NCBI RefSeq assembly: GCF_023499255.1
Contig: NZ_CP092183.1
Span: 7,932,501-7,996,500, forward strand
Length of the DNA: 64,000 bases
Direction of reading: 5' to 3'
Source: Couchioplanes caeruleus
GTDB taxonomy: Bacteria; Actinomycetota; Actinomycetes; Mycobacteriales; Micromonosporaceae
The position numbers and the translations under genes were made by a program. This document shows, piece after piece, positions 9,316-17,759 of this stretch (within the stretch, counting starts at the first letter, position 1; each line of letters opens with the position of its first letter). The notes under the pieces are model-generated. The model saw nothing but the letters and a program-made list of their open reading frames with translations, ran no database searches and had not been told where the DNA came from.

Positions 9316-10107
9316 TCAGCCGATCCGGACCCAGATGTTGTCGAGGATGCCGTGGAACTGGTCGTTGTCGGCGTACGCGCCCTTGGCGCCGATGCTCAGC
9401 GGGAGGCGGTTGGTGATGGTGAGGCGGGGCGAGATGGCCCGGCTGCCGCGGACCGCCCCGTCGACGATCACCCGGAGCGCGGTGCTCGTACGCCGGCACT
9501 CGACGGTGTGCCAGCTCCCGTCCGCCACCGAGACCGAGCTGCGGACGATCTTGATGCCCGGGCTGGCGCCGACCAGGACGCAGCTGGGCATGCCCGCGGT
9601 GCCGTCGATCTGCAGCTTCCACTGGCTGCTCGTGGTCGAGTAGCCCTTCTGGACGATGTTCTGCCCGTTACTGGTCTGGCTGGGGGCGAGCAGGATCTCC
9701 GCGCCGTACGAGATGTTGCGGGTTCCGGGGTTGAGGTCCGCCGAGCTCGGGCTCTGCAGGGCCGCCCGGGGACAGCCCGCGCCGCCGCATTTGGCCGGGA
9801 AGCGCAGGGCCTGGCCGCTGCGGTGCGGCACGGCGCGGACCGTTCCGTCGTTGCCGGAGACGAGCCGCAGGGTGTGCCCGCGGCCCGACTCGTCGAGGAT
9901 CGAGCTGGACCGGCCACCGTCCAAGCCGTAGCGCGCCACCACGGCGCCGCTCGTCGTGCCGGCCGCGGCGGCCGCGGTCAGGGCGGCCGCCGCGCGGGCG
10001 GCGGCCGCGTGTGCGGTCGCGGGCGCGGCGTCCACCGCCGGGACACCGAGCACGGCGCCGCTCAGCAGACCGGCCACAGCCATGGAGAGTGCACGACGAG
10101 ATCCCAT
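9316..10107 (-). CDS. Secreted LamG/concanavalin A-like domain protein
   Basis: The 263-residue product starts with an exported signal (about residues 1-35) and an Ala-rich linker. One jelly-roll domain then fills the rest. ARYGLDG, ILDESGRGHTLRLV, QALRFP, NGQNIVQKG, SQWKLQI, SWHTVECRR, LRVIVDGAV and ILDNIWVR are typical LamG/ConA-lectin strand motifs. Such domains bind glycans or proteins; no catalytic residues of glucanases are seen. The upstream region 10108-10135 is unusually AT-rich for this genome (TAATAAT lies about eight bases before the ATG on the minus strand), so a leaderless promoter is plausible. It sits downstream of the DHA2 exporter on the same strand, with 114 bases between. 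Confidence 0.75.
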   Translation of the reverse strand: MGSRRALSMAVAGLLSGAVLGVPAVDAAPATAHAAAARAAAALTAAAAAGTTSGAVVARYGLDGGRSSSILDESGRGHTLRLVSGNDGTVRAVPHRSGQALRFPAKCGGAGCPRAALQSPSSADLNPGTRNISYGAEILLAPSQTSNGQNIVQKGYSTTSSQWKLQIDGTAGMPSCVLVGASPGIKIVRSSVSVADGSWHTVECRRTSTALRVIVDGAVRGSRAISPRLTITNRLPLSIGAKGAYADNDQFHGILDNIWVRIG

Positions 10108-10221
10108 GACCGAATTATTACGTAAAGCCTTTTTGTCCCGGGGTGATCCGCCTACACCGCACGGTCCGATCCCTCGGACAATCGGACTAAACTCCCCTGA
10201 CCGGGTGAAACAGGACGGTCG

Positions 10222-11727
10222 TCAGCCGACGTGCGCCACCATCTCCCCCGCGGGCAGCTCCTCCTTGCCGACCTTGATGAAGACCGCGGTGACCACCGAC
10301 GCCACCAGGATCAGCGCCGCCGCCCAGGTGAAGGCGTCGGCGTAACCGTCCACCTGAGCCGCCAGGGCCGCCTGCTGCCCCTCCTGCGGGCTGCGCGGCG
10401 GATGCGCCACCAGGTACGCGGTGATCGCGCTGGTGGCGATCGTGTTCAGCAACGCGGTGCCCAGCGAGCCACCGACCTGCTGGGTCGCGTTCAGCGCCGC
10501 GCTCGCCGCACCGGCGTCGTGCTGCGGGACGCCGACCAGCGCCAGGCTCGACAGCGGCACGAACGTGAACCCGAGCCCGAGCCCCAGCAGGACCTGCGCC
10601 GGCATCAGGTGCGCCCAGAACGAGGTGTCCAGGTCGATGAAGCGCAGCGAGATCATGCCCGCCGCGGCGAGCACCGGGCCGACGATCATGAGCGGCTTGG
10701 GGCCGGTCCGCGGCAGCAGGTTCGAGGCCACCGTCGCGGAGATCAGCACACCCACGGTGACGGGCAGCGACGCGAAGCCCGCGCGCAGCGGCGTGTAGCC
10801 GAGCACGTTCTGCAGGTACAAGGTGAGGAACAGGAACGCGCCGAAGAGCCCCGCGCCGACCAGCATCGAGGCCACGTACGCCCCGCCGCGGTTGCGGTCG
10901 AGGACGATGCGCAGGGGCAGCAGCGGGTTGCGCGTACGGCGCTCGATGGCCACGAACAGCACCAGCAGGGCCAGGCCCACGCCGATGAAACCCCAGGTGG
11001 TGCCCGCGTCCCAGCCCTTGTCCGGCTTGGCGGCCTCGGTGAAGCCGTACACCAGCGAGGCCAGGCCCAGCGTCACCACGATCGCGCCGGGCACGTCGTA
11101 CGAGGTGTCGCCGTGCGCCTTGCTCTCCGGCACCAGCGGGACGGCCAGCGCCAGCGCCACCAGCGCGATCGGGATGTTGACCAGCAGGCACCAGCGCCAG
11201 CTCGCGTACTCGGTGAGCACGCCGCCCAGCAGCAGGCCCACCGCGGAGCCGCCGCCGGCGATGGCGCCGTACACGGCGAAGGCCTTGGCCCGCTCGCGAG
11301 CCTCGGTGAACAGCACCGTCAGCAGGGCGAGCGAGGCCGGCGCAAGCAGCGCGCCGAACACGCCCTGCAGTGCGCGGGCGCCGAAGAGCAGCGTCCCGCT
11401 GGTCGCCAGGCCGCCGATCGCGGACGCCACGGCGAAGCCGACGGCGCCGACCATGAAGGTGCGCTTGCGGCCCCAGTAGTCGGCGATGCGGCCGCCGAGC
11501 AGCAGCAGACCACCGAACGCGAGCGTGTACGCCGTCACCACCCACTGCTGGTCGGCCACCGAGATGCCGAGGTCCTCCCGCGCGCTGGGCAGGGCGATGT
11601 TCACGATCGTCGCGTCGAGCACCACCATGAGCTGCGAGATCGCGATGACCCCGAGCGCGGCCCACCGGCGCGGATGCGGCCCCCCGTCCTGCTCGGTCGT
11701 TCCTGGCTCTGTTGCTGTAGCCGACAT
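10222..11727 (-). CDS. DHA2-family MFS drug exporter (EmrB/QacA-like)
   Basis: The 501-residue protein has 14 predicted membrane segments and the DHA2 signature of proton-driven multidrug exporters. The first helix contains QLMVVLDATIVNIALPS (motif D1), loop 2-3 has GGRIADYWGRKRTF (motif A), and helix 5 has GGVLTEYASWRW (motif C region). The long ORF continues further upstream, but MSATATEPG at 11727 is the right start: GGAAGGA lies about eight bases before it and the usual short cytoplasmic N terminus follows. The substrate is unknown. It is monocistronic or loosely linked to the NADH dehydrogenase gene 185 bases upstream. Confidence 0.9.
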   Translation of the reverse strand: MSATATEPGTTEQDGGPHPRRWAALGVIAISQLMVVLDATIVNIALPSAREDLGISVADQQWVVTAYTLAFGGLLLLGGRIADYWGRKRTFMVGAVGFAVASAIGGLATSGTLLFGARALQGVFGALLAPASLALLTVLFTEARERAKAFAVYGAIAGGGSAVGLLLGGVLTEYASWRWCLLVNIPIALVALALAVPLVPESKAHGDTSYDVPGAIVVTLGLASLVYGFTEAAKPDKGWDAGTTWGFIGVGLALLVLFVAIERRTRNPLLPLRIVLDRNRGGAYVASMLVGAGLFGAFLFLTLYLQNVLGYTPLRAGFASLPVTVGVLISATVASNLLPRTGPKPLMIVGPVLAAAGMISLRFIDLDTSFWAHLMPAQVLLGLGLGFTFVPLSSLALVGVPQHDAGAASAALNATQQVGGSLGTALLNTIATSAITAYLVAHPPRSPQEGQQAALAAQVDGYADAFTWAAALILVASVVTAVFIKVGKEELPAGEMVAHVG

Positions 11728-11912
11728 CCGCCGGTCCTTCCCCGTACCGTCGCCGGTCCTCGACCGGCCTGTGGAGCGTGATCGTATGGAGAATTGCGGC
11801 CAGTCTCCGACCGCTGAACGGCGAATGAGACGCGGCTCGCAGCTCTCCCGGCCCGCCGGCCGCGCTGCGCGCCCCCTGATGCCCGCCTCGTGCCGGGCCA
11901 TGCCTGGCAGGG

Positions 11913-13226
11913 TCAGGTTGTCTTCGAGGTCACGCCGGTGTCGGGCAGCGCCTGCGGGAAGGCGCTGTCCAGCGGCACCGCCGCCGCCGGGACCAGCCCC
12001 AGCTGCACGCCCTGCCGGGGCAGGACGGCATCGAGCAGCCAGTCCGCCGCGACCCGCACCCGGTTGCCCGGCATCGACAGCAGGTGGTAACCGCGGGTGA
12101 CCACCTTGGCCGGGAAGCCCCGCAGCGGCACCCCGAGCGGGTTCGCCGCGGAGTCCAGGCCGCCCAGGTCGACCACGAACCCCAGGTCGTGGTGGACGTA
12201 CGCCCGGCGCCGGCCCTTGCCGTACGAGGCGGCGATGTTGTGCGCCGCGGTCTTCCCCTGGCGGGTGGCATGCTGCGCGGTCATGCCGGTGAGCTCGCCG
12301 GGGCGGGTCAGGTCCGGCACGGCGGCCGCGTCGCCGACGGCGTACACGTCGGGATGGCCGGGCACGGTGAGGAACTCGTCCACGACCAGGCGGCCGTGCC
12401 GCACCTCCAGGCCGAGGTCCGCGACGAGCGGGTCGGGGCGGACGCCGACGCACCAGATCAGCGAGCGGGTCGGGACGAAGTCGCCGTCGCTGAGCCGGAC
12501 GCCGTCCGCGCAGGCCTCCTCGACCGAGGTCTTCAGCAGCACCTCCACCCCCCGCCCGCGCAGCACCTCGTCGGCCGCCACGGCGAGCCGCGGGTCGAGC
12601 GACGGCAGCACCCGGTCGGCCGTGTCCAGGAGCAGCCAGCGCGGGTGCAGCCCCGGCCGGTTGCGGGTGAGCGCCTTGGTGAAGAGGACGCCCTGCGCGG
12701 CCACCTCCGTACCCGTGTAGCCCGCGCCGACCACGACGAACGTGGACCGGGCCTCCCGCTCGGCCGGGTCCTCGGCCGTGTCCGCCATCTCGATCTGGCG
12801 GGTGATGTGATCGCGCAGGTAGAGGGCCTCGGGGATGCCCCGGAAGCCGTGCGCGTACTCGGTGACGCCGGGCACCGGCAGGAGCTTGTTCACGCTGCCC
12901 GCCGCGATGACGAGACGGTGGTAGCCGATGCTGCCCCGGCCGCCGTCGGGGTCGGCGTACGAGACGGTCCGCGCGGCCAGGTCCAGTCCGTCGACCTCGC
13001 CCAACAGCACGCGTACGCCGGGCAGCGTCGCGGCGAGCGACACGGTGACCCGGCGCGGCTCGAGGATGCCGGCGGCGACCTCGGGCAGCAGCGGCAGGTA
13101 GAGGAAGTAGTCGGTGGGGTTGATGATCACGATGTCGGCGGCGCCGCGCGAGAGCCGGGTGAGGGTCCGAGCGGCCTCGAAGCCGGCGAATCCGGCACCG
13201 ACGATGACGATCCGGGGGCGAGCCAT
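11913..13226 (-). CDS. ndh: Type II NADH dehydrogenase / NAD(P)/FAD-dependent oxidoreductase
   Basis: The 437-residue flavoprotein has an N-terminal FAD-binding Rossmann motif (IVIVGAGFAGFEAARTL), a second dinucleotide fold for NADH (VVGAGYTGTEVAA, about residue 165) and the C-terminal FAD motif VYAVGDAAAVPD. The sequence QHATRQGKTAAHNI is characteristic of Ndh-type enzymes. The predicted role is non-proton-pumping NADH:menaquinone oxidoreduction at the inner face of the membrane. ATG at 13226 opens directly on the Rossmann strand; an AGGAGCAC ribosome binding site precedes it. It is divergent from the GH15 gene across a 123-base shared promoter region. Confidence 0.88.
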   Translation of the reverse strand: MARPRIVIVGAGFAGFEAARTLTRLSRGAADIVIINPTDYFLYLPLLPEVAAGILEPRRVTVSLAATLPGVRVLLGEVDGLDLAARTVSYADPDGGRGSIGYHRLVIAAGSVNKLLPVPGVTEYAHGFRGIPEALYLRDHITRQIEMADTAEDPAEREARSTFVVVGAGYTGTEVAAQGVLFTKALTRNRPGLHPRWLLLDTADRVLPSLDPRLAVAADEVLRGRGVEVLLKTSVEEACADGVRLSDGDFVPTRSLIWCVGVRPDPLVADLGLEVRHGRLVVDEFLTVPGHPDVYAVGDAAAVPDLTRPGELTGMTAQHATRQGKTAAHNIAASYGKGRRRAYVHHDLGFVVDLGGLDSAANPLGVPLRGFPAKVVTRGYHLLSMPGNRVRVAADWLLDAVLPRQGVQLGLVPAAAVPLDSAFPQALPDTGVTSKTT

Positions 13227-13349
13227 CTGTGCTCCTTCCGTCGTGGCGACCGGTGCCCGCCCGACGCTACCCGCGGGCCGGTCGTCATAGGGACGACCTG
13301 GCGAAGCCGGATGTGACAGTCGGCCGCGGTCCGGGTACGTAAGCGGGTC

Positions 13350-15152
13350 ATGGCCCTGCCCATCGAGGACTACGCGATCATCGCCGACACGCAGACCGCC
13401 GCGCTGGTCGGGCGGGACGGATCGATCGACTGGCTGTGCGTGCCGAGGTTCGACTCGGGCGCGATCTTCGCCGCGCTGCTCGGCACCGAGGAGAACGGGC
13501 ACTGGACGATCGCGCCCGCCGGGGAGGCGACCGCCGTACGCCGCCGGTACCGCGACGACACGCTGGTGCTGGAGACCGAGTTCGAGACCGCCGACGGGGT
13601 GGTACGGCTCATCGACTTCATGCCGCCACGCGGGGAAGCGCCCGACGTGGTGCGCATCGTGGAGGGCGTACGCGGCACGGTGCCGATGCAGATGAACCTG
13701 CGGCTGCGCTTCGACTACGGCCACGTCGTCCCGTGGGTGTACCGGGAGAACGGCGACCTCGTGGCCGTCGCCGGCCCGGACGCGGCGTGGCTGCGGACGC
13801 CCGTGGAGACCCGCGGCGAGAACATGTCCACCCGCGCCGACTTCACCGTGTCGGCCGGCGACCGTACGCCCTTCGTGCTGACCTGGCGTCCCTCGCACCT
13901 GCCGCCGCCCGAGCCGATCGACGCACTGCACGAGCTCGGCGCCACCGAGGGCTACTGGCGCGGCTGGGTGTCCGCGTGCACGTACGAGGGCGAGTGGCGC
14001 GATGCCGTGGTGCGGTCGCTGCTGACGCTCAAGGCACTCACGTACGCGCCCACCGGTGGCATCGTCGCCGCGGCCACCACCTCGCTGCCCGAGAAGCTCG
14101 GCGGCGTCCGCAACTGGGACTACCGCTTCTGCTGGCTGCGCGACGCCACGATCACCCTGCAGTCGCTGCTGTATTCCGGCTTCCAGAGCGAGGCGAAGGC
14201 GTGGCGCAAGTGGCTGCTGCGGGCCATCGCGGGCGACCCCTCCGAGCTGCAGATCATGTACGGCGTGGCCGGCGAGCGCCGCCTCGACGAGTACATCGCC
14301 GACTGGCTGACCGGCTACGACGGCAACCCCGTCCGGATCGGCAACGCCGCCGCCGAGCAGTTCCAGCTGGACGTCTACGGCGAGGTCATGGACGCGCTGC
14401 ACCAGGACCGGCGCGCGGGCCTGCGGACAAACGACAACGCATGGGGCCTGCAGGTCAAGCTGATGGAGTTCGTGGAGCAGCACTGGACCGAGCCGGACGA
14501 GGGCATCTGGGAGGTACGCGGCGACCCCCAGCACTTCGTGCACTCGAAGCTGATGGCGTGGGTGGCCGCGGACCGGGCGGTGAAGGCCGTCGAGGACTTC
14601 GGCCTCGACGGTCCGGTGAAGCGGTGGCGCAAGCTGCGCGATGACATCCGCGACGACATCCTGACCAAGGGGTACGACAAGAAGCGCCGCACCTTCACCC
14701 AGTTCTACGGCTCCGAGGAGCTGGACGCCGCGCTGCTCATGGTGCCGCTGGTCGGCTTCCTGCCGGCGACCGACGAGCGCGTCGTGGGCACGGTCGAGGC
14801 CATCGAGCGCGAATTGCTGAAGGACGGCTTCGTCCAGCGGTACACCCAGCACCCGGACACCGATGTGGACGGGCTGCCGCCGGGCGAGGGCGCATTCCTC
14901 GCCTGCACGTTCTGGCTGGCCGACAACTACGCGCTGATGGGACGGCCGGAGGAGGCGCGCGAGGTGTTCGAACGCCTGCTGGCCCTGCGCAACGACGTCG
15001 GGCTGCTCTCCGAGGAGTACGACACCGGCGCACGGCGGCTCGTGGGGAACTTCCCGCAGGCCTTCAGCCACGTGCCGCTGATCGACACCGCCCGTACCCT
15101 CACGGACGCGCTGGCCGCCAGCGAGGCGCGCGCCCGTGAGGGCCTCAAGTGA
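13350..15152 (+). CDS. GH15 family glycoside hydrolase (glucoamylase/trehalase type)
   Basis: The 600-residue protein has the bacterial GH15 two-part layout: an N-terminal beta-sandwich (IEDYAIIADTQTAALVG, GSIDWLCVPRFDS) and an (alpha/alpha)6 barrel from about residue 215. Catalytic-site motifs are intact: GGVRNWDYRFCWLRDA, the general-acid region DEGIWEVRG (Glu388) and LSEEYD (Glu555/Glu556) for the general base. Mycobacterial relatives of this no-signal-peptide type hydrolyse trehalose, while others act on maltodextrins, so a cytoplasmic glucosidase is likely and the substrate is open. It converges on the Spo0M gene with only three bases between stops. Confidence 0.85.
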   Translation: MALPIEDYAIIADTQTAALVGRDGSIDWLCVPRFDSGAIFAALLGTEENGHWTIAPAGEATAVRRRYRDDTLVLETEFETADGVVRLIDFMPPRGEAPDVVRIVEGVRGTVPMQMNLRLRFDYGHVVPWVYRENGDLVAVAGPDAAWLRTPVETRGENMSTRADFTVSAGDRTPFVLTWRPSHLPPPEPIDALHELGATEGYWRGWVSACTYEGEWRDAVVRSLLTLKALTYAPTGGIVAAATTSLPEKLGGVRNWDYRFCWLRDATITLQSLLYSGFQSEAKAWRKWLLRAIAGDPSELQIMYGVAGERRLDEYIADWLTGYDGNPVRIGNAAAEQFQLDVYGEVMDALHQDRRAGLRTNDNAWGLQVKLMEFVEQHWTEPDEGIWEVRGDPQHFVHSKLMAWVAADRAVKAVEDFGLDGPVKRWRKLRDDIRDDILTKGYDKKRRTFTQFYGSEELDAALLMVPLVGFLPATDERVVGTVEAIERELLKDGFVQRYTQHPDTDVDGLPPGEGAFLACTFWLADNYALMGRPEEAREVFERLLALRNDVGLLSEEYDTGARRLVGNFPQAFSHVPLIDTARTLTDALAASEARAREGLK

Positions 15153-15155
15153 ACG

Positions 15156-16091
15156 TCAGTCCTCGCCCTCGAACTCGTCGAACACCTCGTCGATGACCTC
15201 GCCGGCGAGGAACCCCGCGGCCATGCCGCCGGCGACGCCCGCCACCATGCCGCCCATGCCCGGGCCGTGATGGCCGTGGCCGTGGCCATGCCCGTGGCCG
15301 TACCCCGGCACGGCTTGATAGTGGGTGAGCGCCTGGCGGACCCAGCCGTCGACGACCTGCGCCCAGTCGGTGGTGTCGGCGTCGGCGTGCGGGACGGTGT
15401 AGCGGCCGTACGAGTCGTGGCTCCCGCTGAACATGCCGCCGCGCTTGTCGAACTCCAGCACCACCTCGACGGTGTGCGGGTTCGTCACGAAGGTCAGCTC
15501 GACCTCGTTGATGGCGTGCGCGTACTGGGCCGGCGGGTAGTACTCGATCTCCTGGAAGAACGGGAGCGTCTGGTGCACGCCGGCGATCTGGCCGTACTCC
15601 AGGTCGGCGTGCTTGAACTGGAAGCCCAGCCGGGCGAACGCCTCGAGGATGCGCTCCTGGATCGGCAGCGGGTGCACGGCGATGAGGTCCAGGTCGCCCT
15701 TGTCGACGGCCCTGGCCACGGCCACCTCCGTCCGCACGCCCAACGTCATCCCGCGCAGGTGCCGGCCGTAGACCGCGGTGACCGGGGTCTCCCACGGCAC
15801 CACGATCTCGAACGGCACCGAGACCTGCTCACCCTCGGCCAGCCGCATCGGGCCGCTGACCGTGGCGCGGAAGAACTCGCCGGTGGCGCCGTACTCCCCG
15901 CTGCCGCCCTCGACCTCGACCCGGGCGACCAGCGCCAGCCCGATGTGCTCGATCTGGACGTCATGGCTGCCGCCGGTCAGGTTCACGTGCCCGGTCAGCG
16001 GCGCCCCCGGCCGCGTGTCCGGACTCGTCAGCACGGTGTCGACACTCGGGCCGCCCACACCGAAGGCGCCCAGCATCCGCTTCAGGCCCAC
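15156..16091 (-). CDS. Spo0M-like sporulation-control protein with Gly-His tail
   Basis: The 311-residue protein begins MGLKRMLGAFGVGGPSVDTVL and has the arrestin-like double beta-sandwich of the Spo0M (SpoOM) family over about residues 1-255. Motifs include PLTGHVNLTGG, VPFEIVVPWETPV and LGFQFKHADLEYG. Spo0M affects sporulation control in Bacillus, and actinomycete relatives have no fixed role. The C terminus is unusual: a GHGHGHGHGHHGPG metal-binding-like run is followed by a glycine-zipper stretch (GMVAGVAGGMAAGFLAGEVI) and an acidic end. The gene lies 13 bases after the CNNM gene and is probably co-transcribed with it. Confidence 0.8.
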   Translation of the reverse strand: MGLKRMLGAFGVGGPSVDTVLTSPDTRPGAPLTGHVNLTGGSHDVQIEHIGLALVARVEVEGGSGEYGATGEFFRATVSGPMRLAEGEQVSVPFEIVVPWETPVTAVYGRHLRGMTLGVRTEVAVARAVDKGDLDLIAVHPLPIQERILEAFARLGFQFKHADLEYGQIAGVHQTLPFFQEIEYYPPAQYAHAINEVELTFVTNPHTVEVVLEFDKRGGMFSGSHDSYGRYTVPHADADTTDWAQVVDGWVRQALTHYQAVPGYGHGHGHGHGHHGPGMGGMVAGVAGGMAAGFLAGEVIDEVFDEFEGED

Positions 16092-16104
16092 GACTCTCCC
16101 TACC

Positions 16105-17415
16105 TCAGGACTGTTCAGGTCGGGCAGAAGCTAACAAGTCCGGCTGAGCAGATCCTGGGAGCGGGCGCAGCCGCACGGCGGTGATCGCCCGCCCGGTGAC
16201 CTCGGTGACCTCGGCGGTGTGCCCGTCCAGCGTCACGGTCTCGCCCGGCTCGGTCGGTATGTGCCCCAGCAGCGACAGCACCAGCCCGGCCACGGTGGTG
16301 AATCCACCCTCGGCCGTCTCCACGTCCACGCCGATGTCGGGCAGGTCGTGGATCGGGAAGGTGCCGGGCAGCAGCATCGCGCCGTCGTCCTCGTGCACGA
16401 CCGCGCGGACGTCCCGGTCGGTCTCGTCGTAGATCTCGCCGACGACCTCCTCGACCAGATCCTCCATGGTGACGATGCCGCCCGCCGACCCGTGCTCGTC
16501 CACCACCAGGGCGAGCTGACCGCGCTGCTGGCGCATCTGCCGCATCGCGTCGGACACCTTCAAGGTGCCGGGCAGGTACAGCGGCTGGAACACGACCCCG
16601 ATGACCGGCCCCTCGGCGTCGACAAGGTCGCGCAGGTGGACGACGCCGAGCACGTCGTCGAGGCCCAGCGGGCCGGTGACCGGCGCCCGCGAGTGCCCCG
16701 CCTCCACCAGCTTGCGCAACGCCTCGTCGGCCCGCAGCACCGCCGGCAGCGTGAACACGTCCCTCCGCGGTACGAAGATCTCCCGCAGCGTCCGGTCCGC
16801 GATCTCGAAGGCGCCGCTGATGATCGTGCGCTGCTCGGCGGAGAAGTTCTCCTGCACCGCGACCATGTCGCGGATCTCCTCGCTGCTCACCTCCTCGCGG
16901 CCGGCGTCCGGGTCGCCGCCGGCGAGCCGGACGACCAGGTCGGTCGCCTTGCCGAGCAGCCACACCGCGGGCCGGGTGAACCCGGCCAGCACGTCCAGCG
17001 GCCGTGCCACGGCGAGCGCCCACCCCTCGGCCCGCTGCATCGCCACCCGCTTCGGCGCCAGCTCCCCCACCACCAGCGTGAAGAACGTCAGCACGATGGT
17101 GACCAGCACGATCGCCGCCGGCCCCGCGGCGCCGCCGAGAAAACCCAGCGGTCCGACCAACGGCTGCGCCAGTGACACGGCCGCGGCCGCGGAGGCGAGG
17201 AAGCCGGCCAGCGTGATACCGATCTGGATGGTGGCCAGAAACCGGTTCGGGTCCCGAGCGAGCCGAGCCAGCCGTACGCCCGTCCGCGATTCCCGCTCCA
17301 GCCGCTGCAACTGGCTCTCCCGCAGTGACACCAGCGCCATCTCGCTGCCGGCGAAAACCGCATTCAGCAGCACCAGGACCACGACGAGCGCGACCTGCCA
17401 GCCATAACCACCCAT
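16105..17415 (-). CDS. CNNM/CorC-type membrane protein (DUF21, two CBS, CorC_HlyC domains)
   Basis: The 436-residue protein starts with a DUF21 membrane domain of three to four helices (VVVLVLLNAVFAGSEMALVS, ATIQIGITLAGFLASA, IVLVTIVLTFFTLVVGELAPK). A CBS pair follows (IFVPRRDVFTLP, GHSRAPVTG, QRGQLALVVDEHGSAGG), then a CorC_HlyC end domain (TTVAGLVLSLLGHIPTEPGE). The GEhaPK and AGSEMALVS motifs are the family core. Members are magnesium or cobalt transport proteins, often labelled 'hemolysin'. The ATG at 17415 gives the expected short N terminus before the first helix. The Spo0M-like gene follows after 13 bases. The region just upstream (17416-17759) is the left edge of the ATPase island. 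Confidence 0.88.
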   Translation of the reverse strand: MGGYGWQVALVVVLVLLNAVFAGSEMALVSLRESQLQRLERESRTGVRLARLARDPNRFLATIQIGITLAGFLASAAAAVSLAQPLVGPLGFLGGAAGPAAIVLVTIVLTFFTLVVGELAPKRVAMQRAEGWALAVARPLDVLAGFTRPAVWLLGKATDLVVRLAGGDPDAGREEVSSEEIRDMVAVQENFSAEQRTIISGAFEIADRTLREIFVPRRDVFTLPAVLRADEALRKLVEAGHSRAPVTGPLGLDDVLGVVHLRDLVDAEGPVIGVVFQPLYLPGTLKVSDAMRQMRQQRGQLALVVDEHGSAGGIVTMEDLVEEVVGEIYDETDRDVRAVVHEDDGAMLLPGTFPIHDLPDIGVDVETAEGGFTTVAGLVLSLLGHIPTEPGETVTLDGHTAEVTEVTGRAITAVRLRPLPGSAQPDLLASARPEQS

Positions 17416-17457
17416 CCGCGCCCCTTACCCAGAACCCGCCACCCTCAGACCCGGGCA

Positions 17458-17526
17458 CTTTCGATCTGCGGGGTGGTCGACTTTCGCTTTGCGCGGCGTC
17501 CGGCTTTCGATCTGCGGACCGGCTCG
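17458..17526. repeat. Three 23-bp tandem repeats at the island's left edge
   Basis: Three units of exactly 23 bases start at 17458, 17481 and 17504. Units 1 and 3 share the same first 14 bases (CTTTCGATCTGCGG), and unit 2 is a variant (CTTTCGCTTTGCGCGG). The second nine bases of each unit differ. The array abuts the ptsI-like repeat. An arm-type protein-binding array of a recombinase, or an operator array, would look like this; neither is shown. Confidence 0.75.
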
Positions 17527-17538
17527 GCCGCTTCAGAA

Positions 17539-17590
17539 CCTGGTCACGGCGGCGCGGGCGGTAGCCGGGTCGACAGCTGCGAGCGCTCGC
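17539..17590 (-). repeat. Left flanking repeat: remnant of a ptsI 3' end (attL-like)
   Basis: This stretch matches 19885-19936, the end of the intact ptsI gene, at 45 of 52 positions by hand count, in the same orientation. Read on the minus strand it still encodes LAAVDPATARAAVTRF and a stop in the position of ptsI's LAAADPAAARAAVTRL and stop. Similarity fades on both sides. The divergence suggests an old event or a copy brought in from another species. Confidence 0.75.
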
Positions 17591-17759
17591 GACTCGGCGT
17601 TACAGCGATCAAGCCCATATCGAACCGAGGGCTCGATGCAAGCCCGCGGCCTCTACTTGCTCTCCTGGCAACCATCCCTCCCGGCAACCGGCCACAGATG
17701 CCGACCGCTGACCTTGACGCCGCCCTGGCGGTACGCTGCCCACGCAGCCACGAGGAGAA

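Larger units (their letters stand above)
17416..17759. other. Intergenic left flank of the ATPase island
   Basis: This 344-base stretch separates the CNNM gene (minus) from the ATPase gene (plus) and has no gene of its own. It contains three 23-base tandem repeats (17458-17526), then a copy of the ptsI 3' end (17539-17590), then a lower-GC stretch leading to the GAGGAG ribosome binding site at 17752-17757. Promoters for both flanking genes must lie here, but I cannot pick out a convincing -35/-10 pair. Confidence 0.6.

Noticed and set aside
11880..11912. Possible terminator hairpin after the NADH dehydrogenase gene
   Set aside because: The TGCCGGG/CCTGGCA stem has a mismatch and no T tract.
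15270..15310. Short repeated pattern resembling a repeat array
   Set aside because: It is the codon repeat for the Gly-His run of the Spo0M-like protein, not a CRISPR or intergenic repeat.
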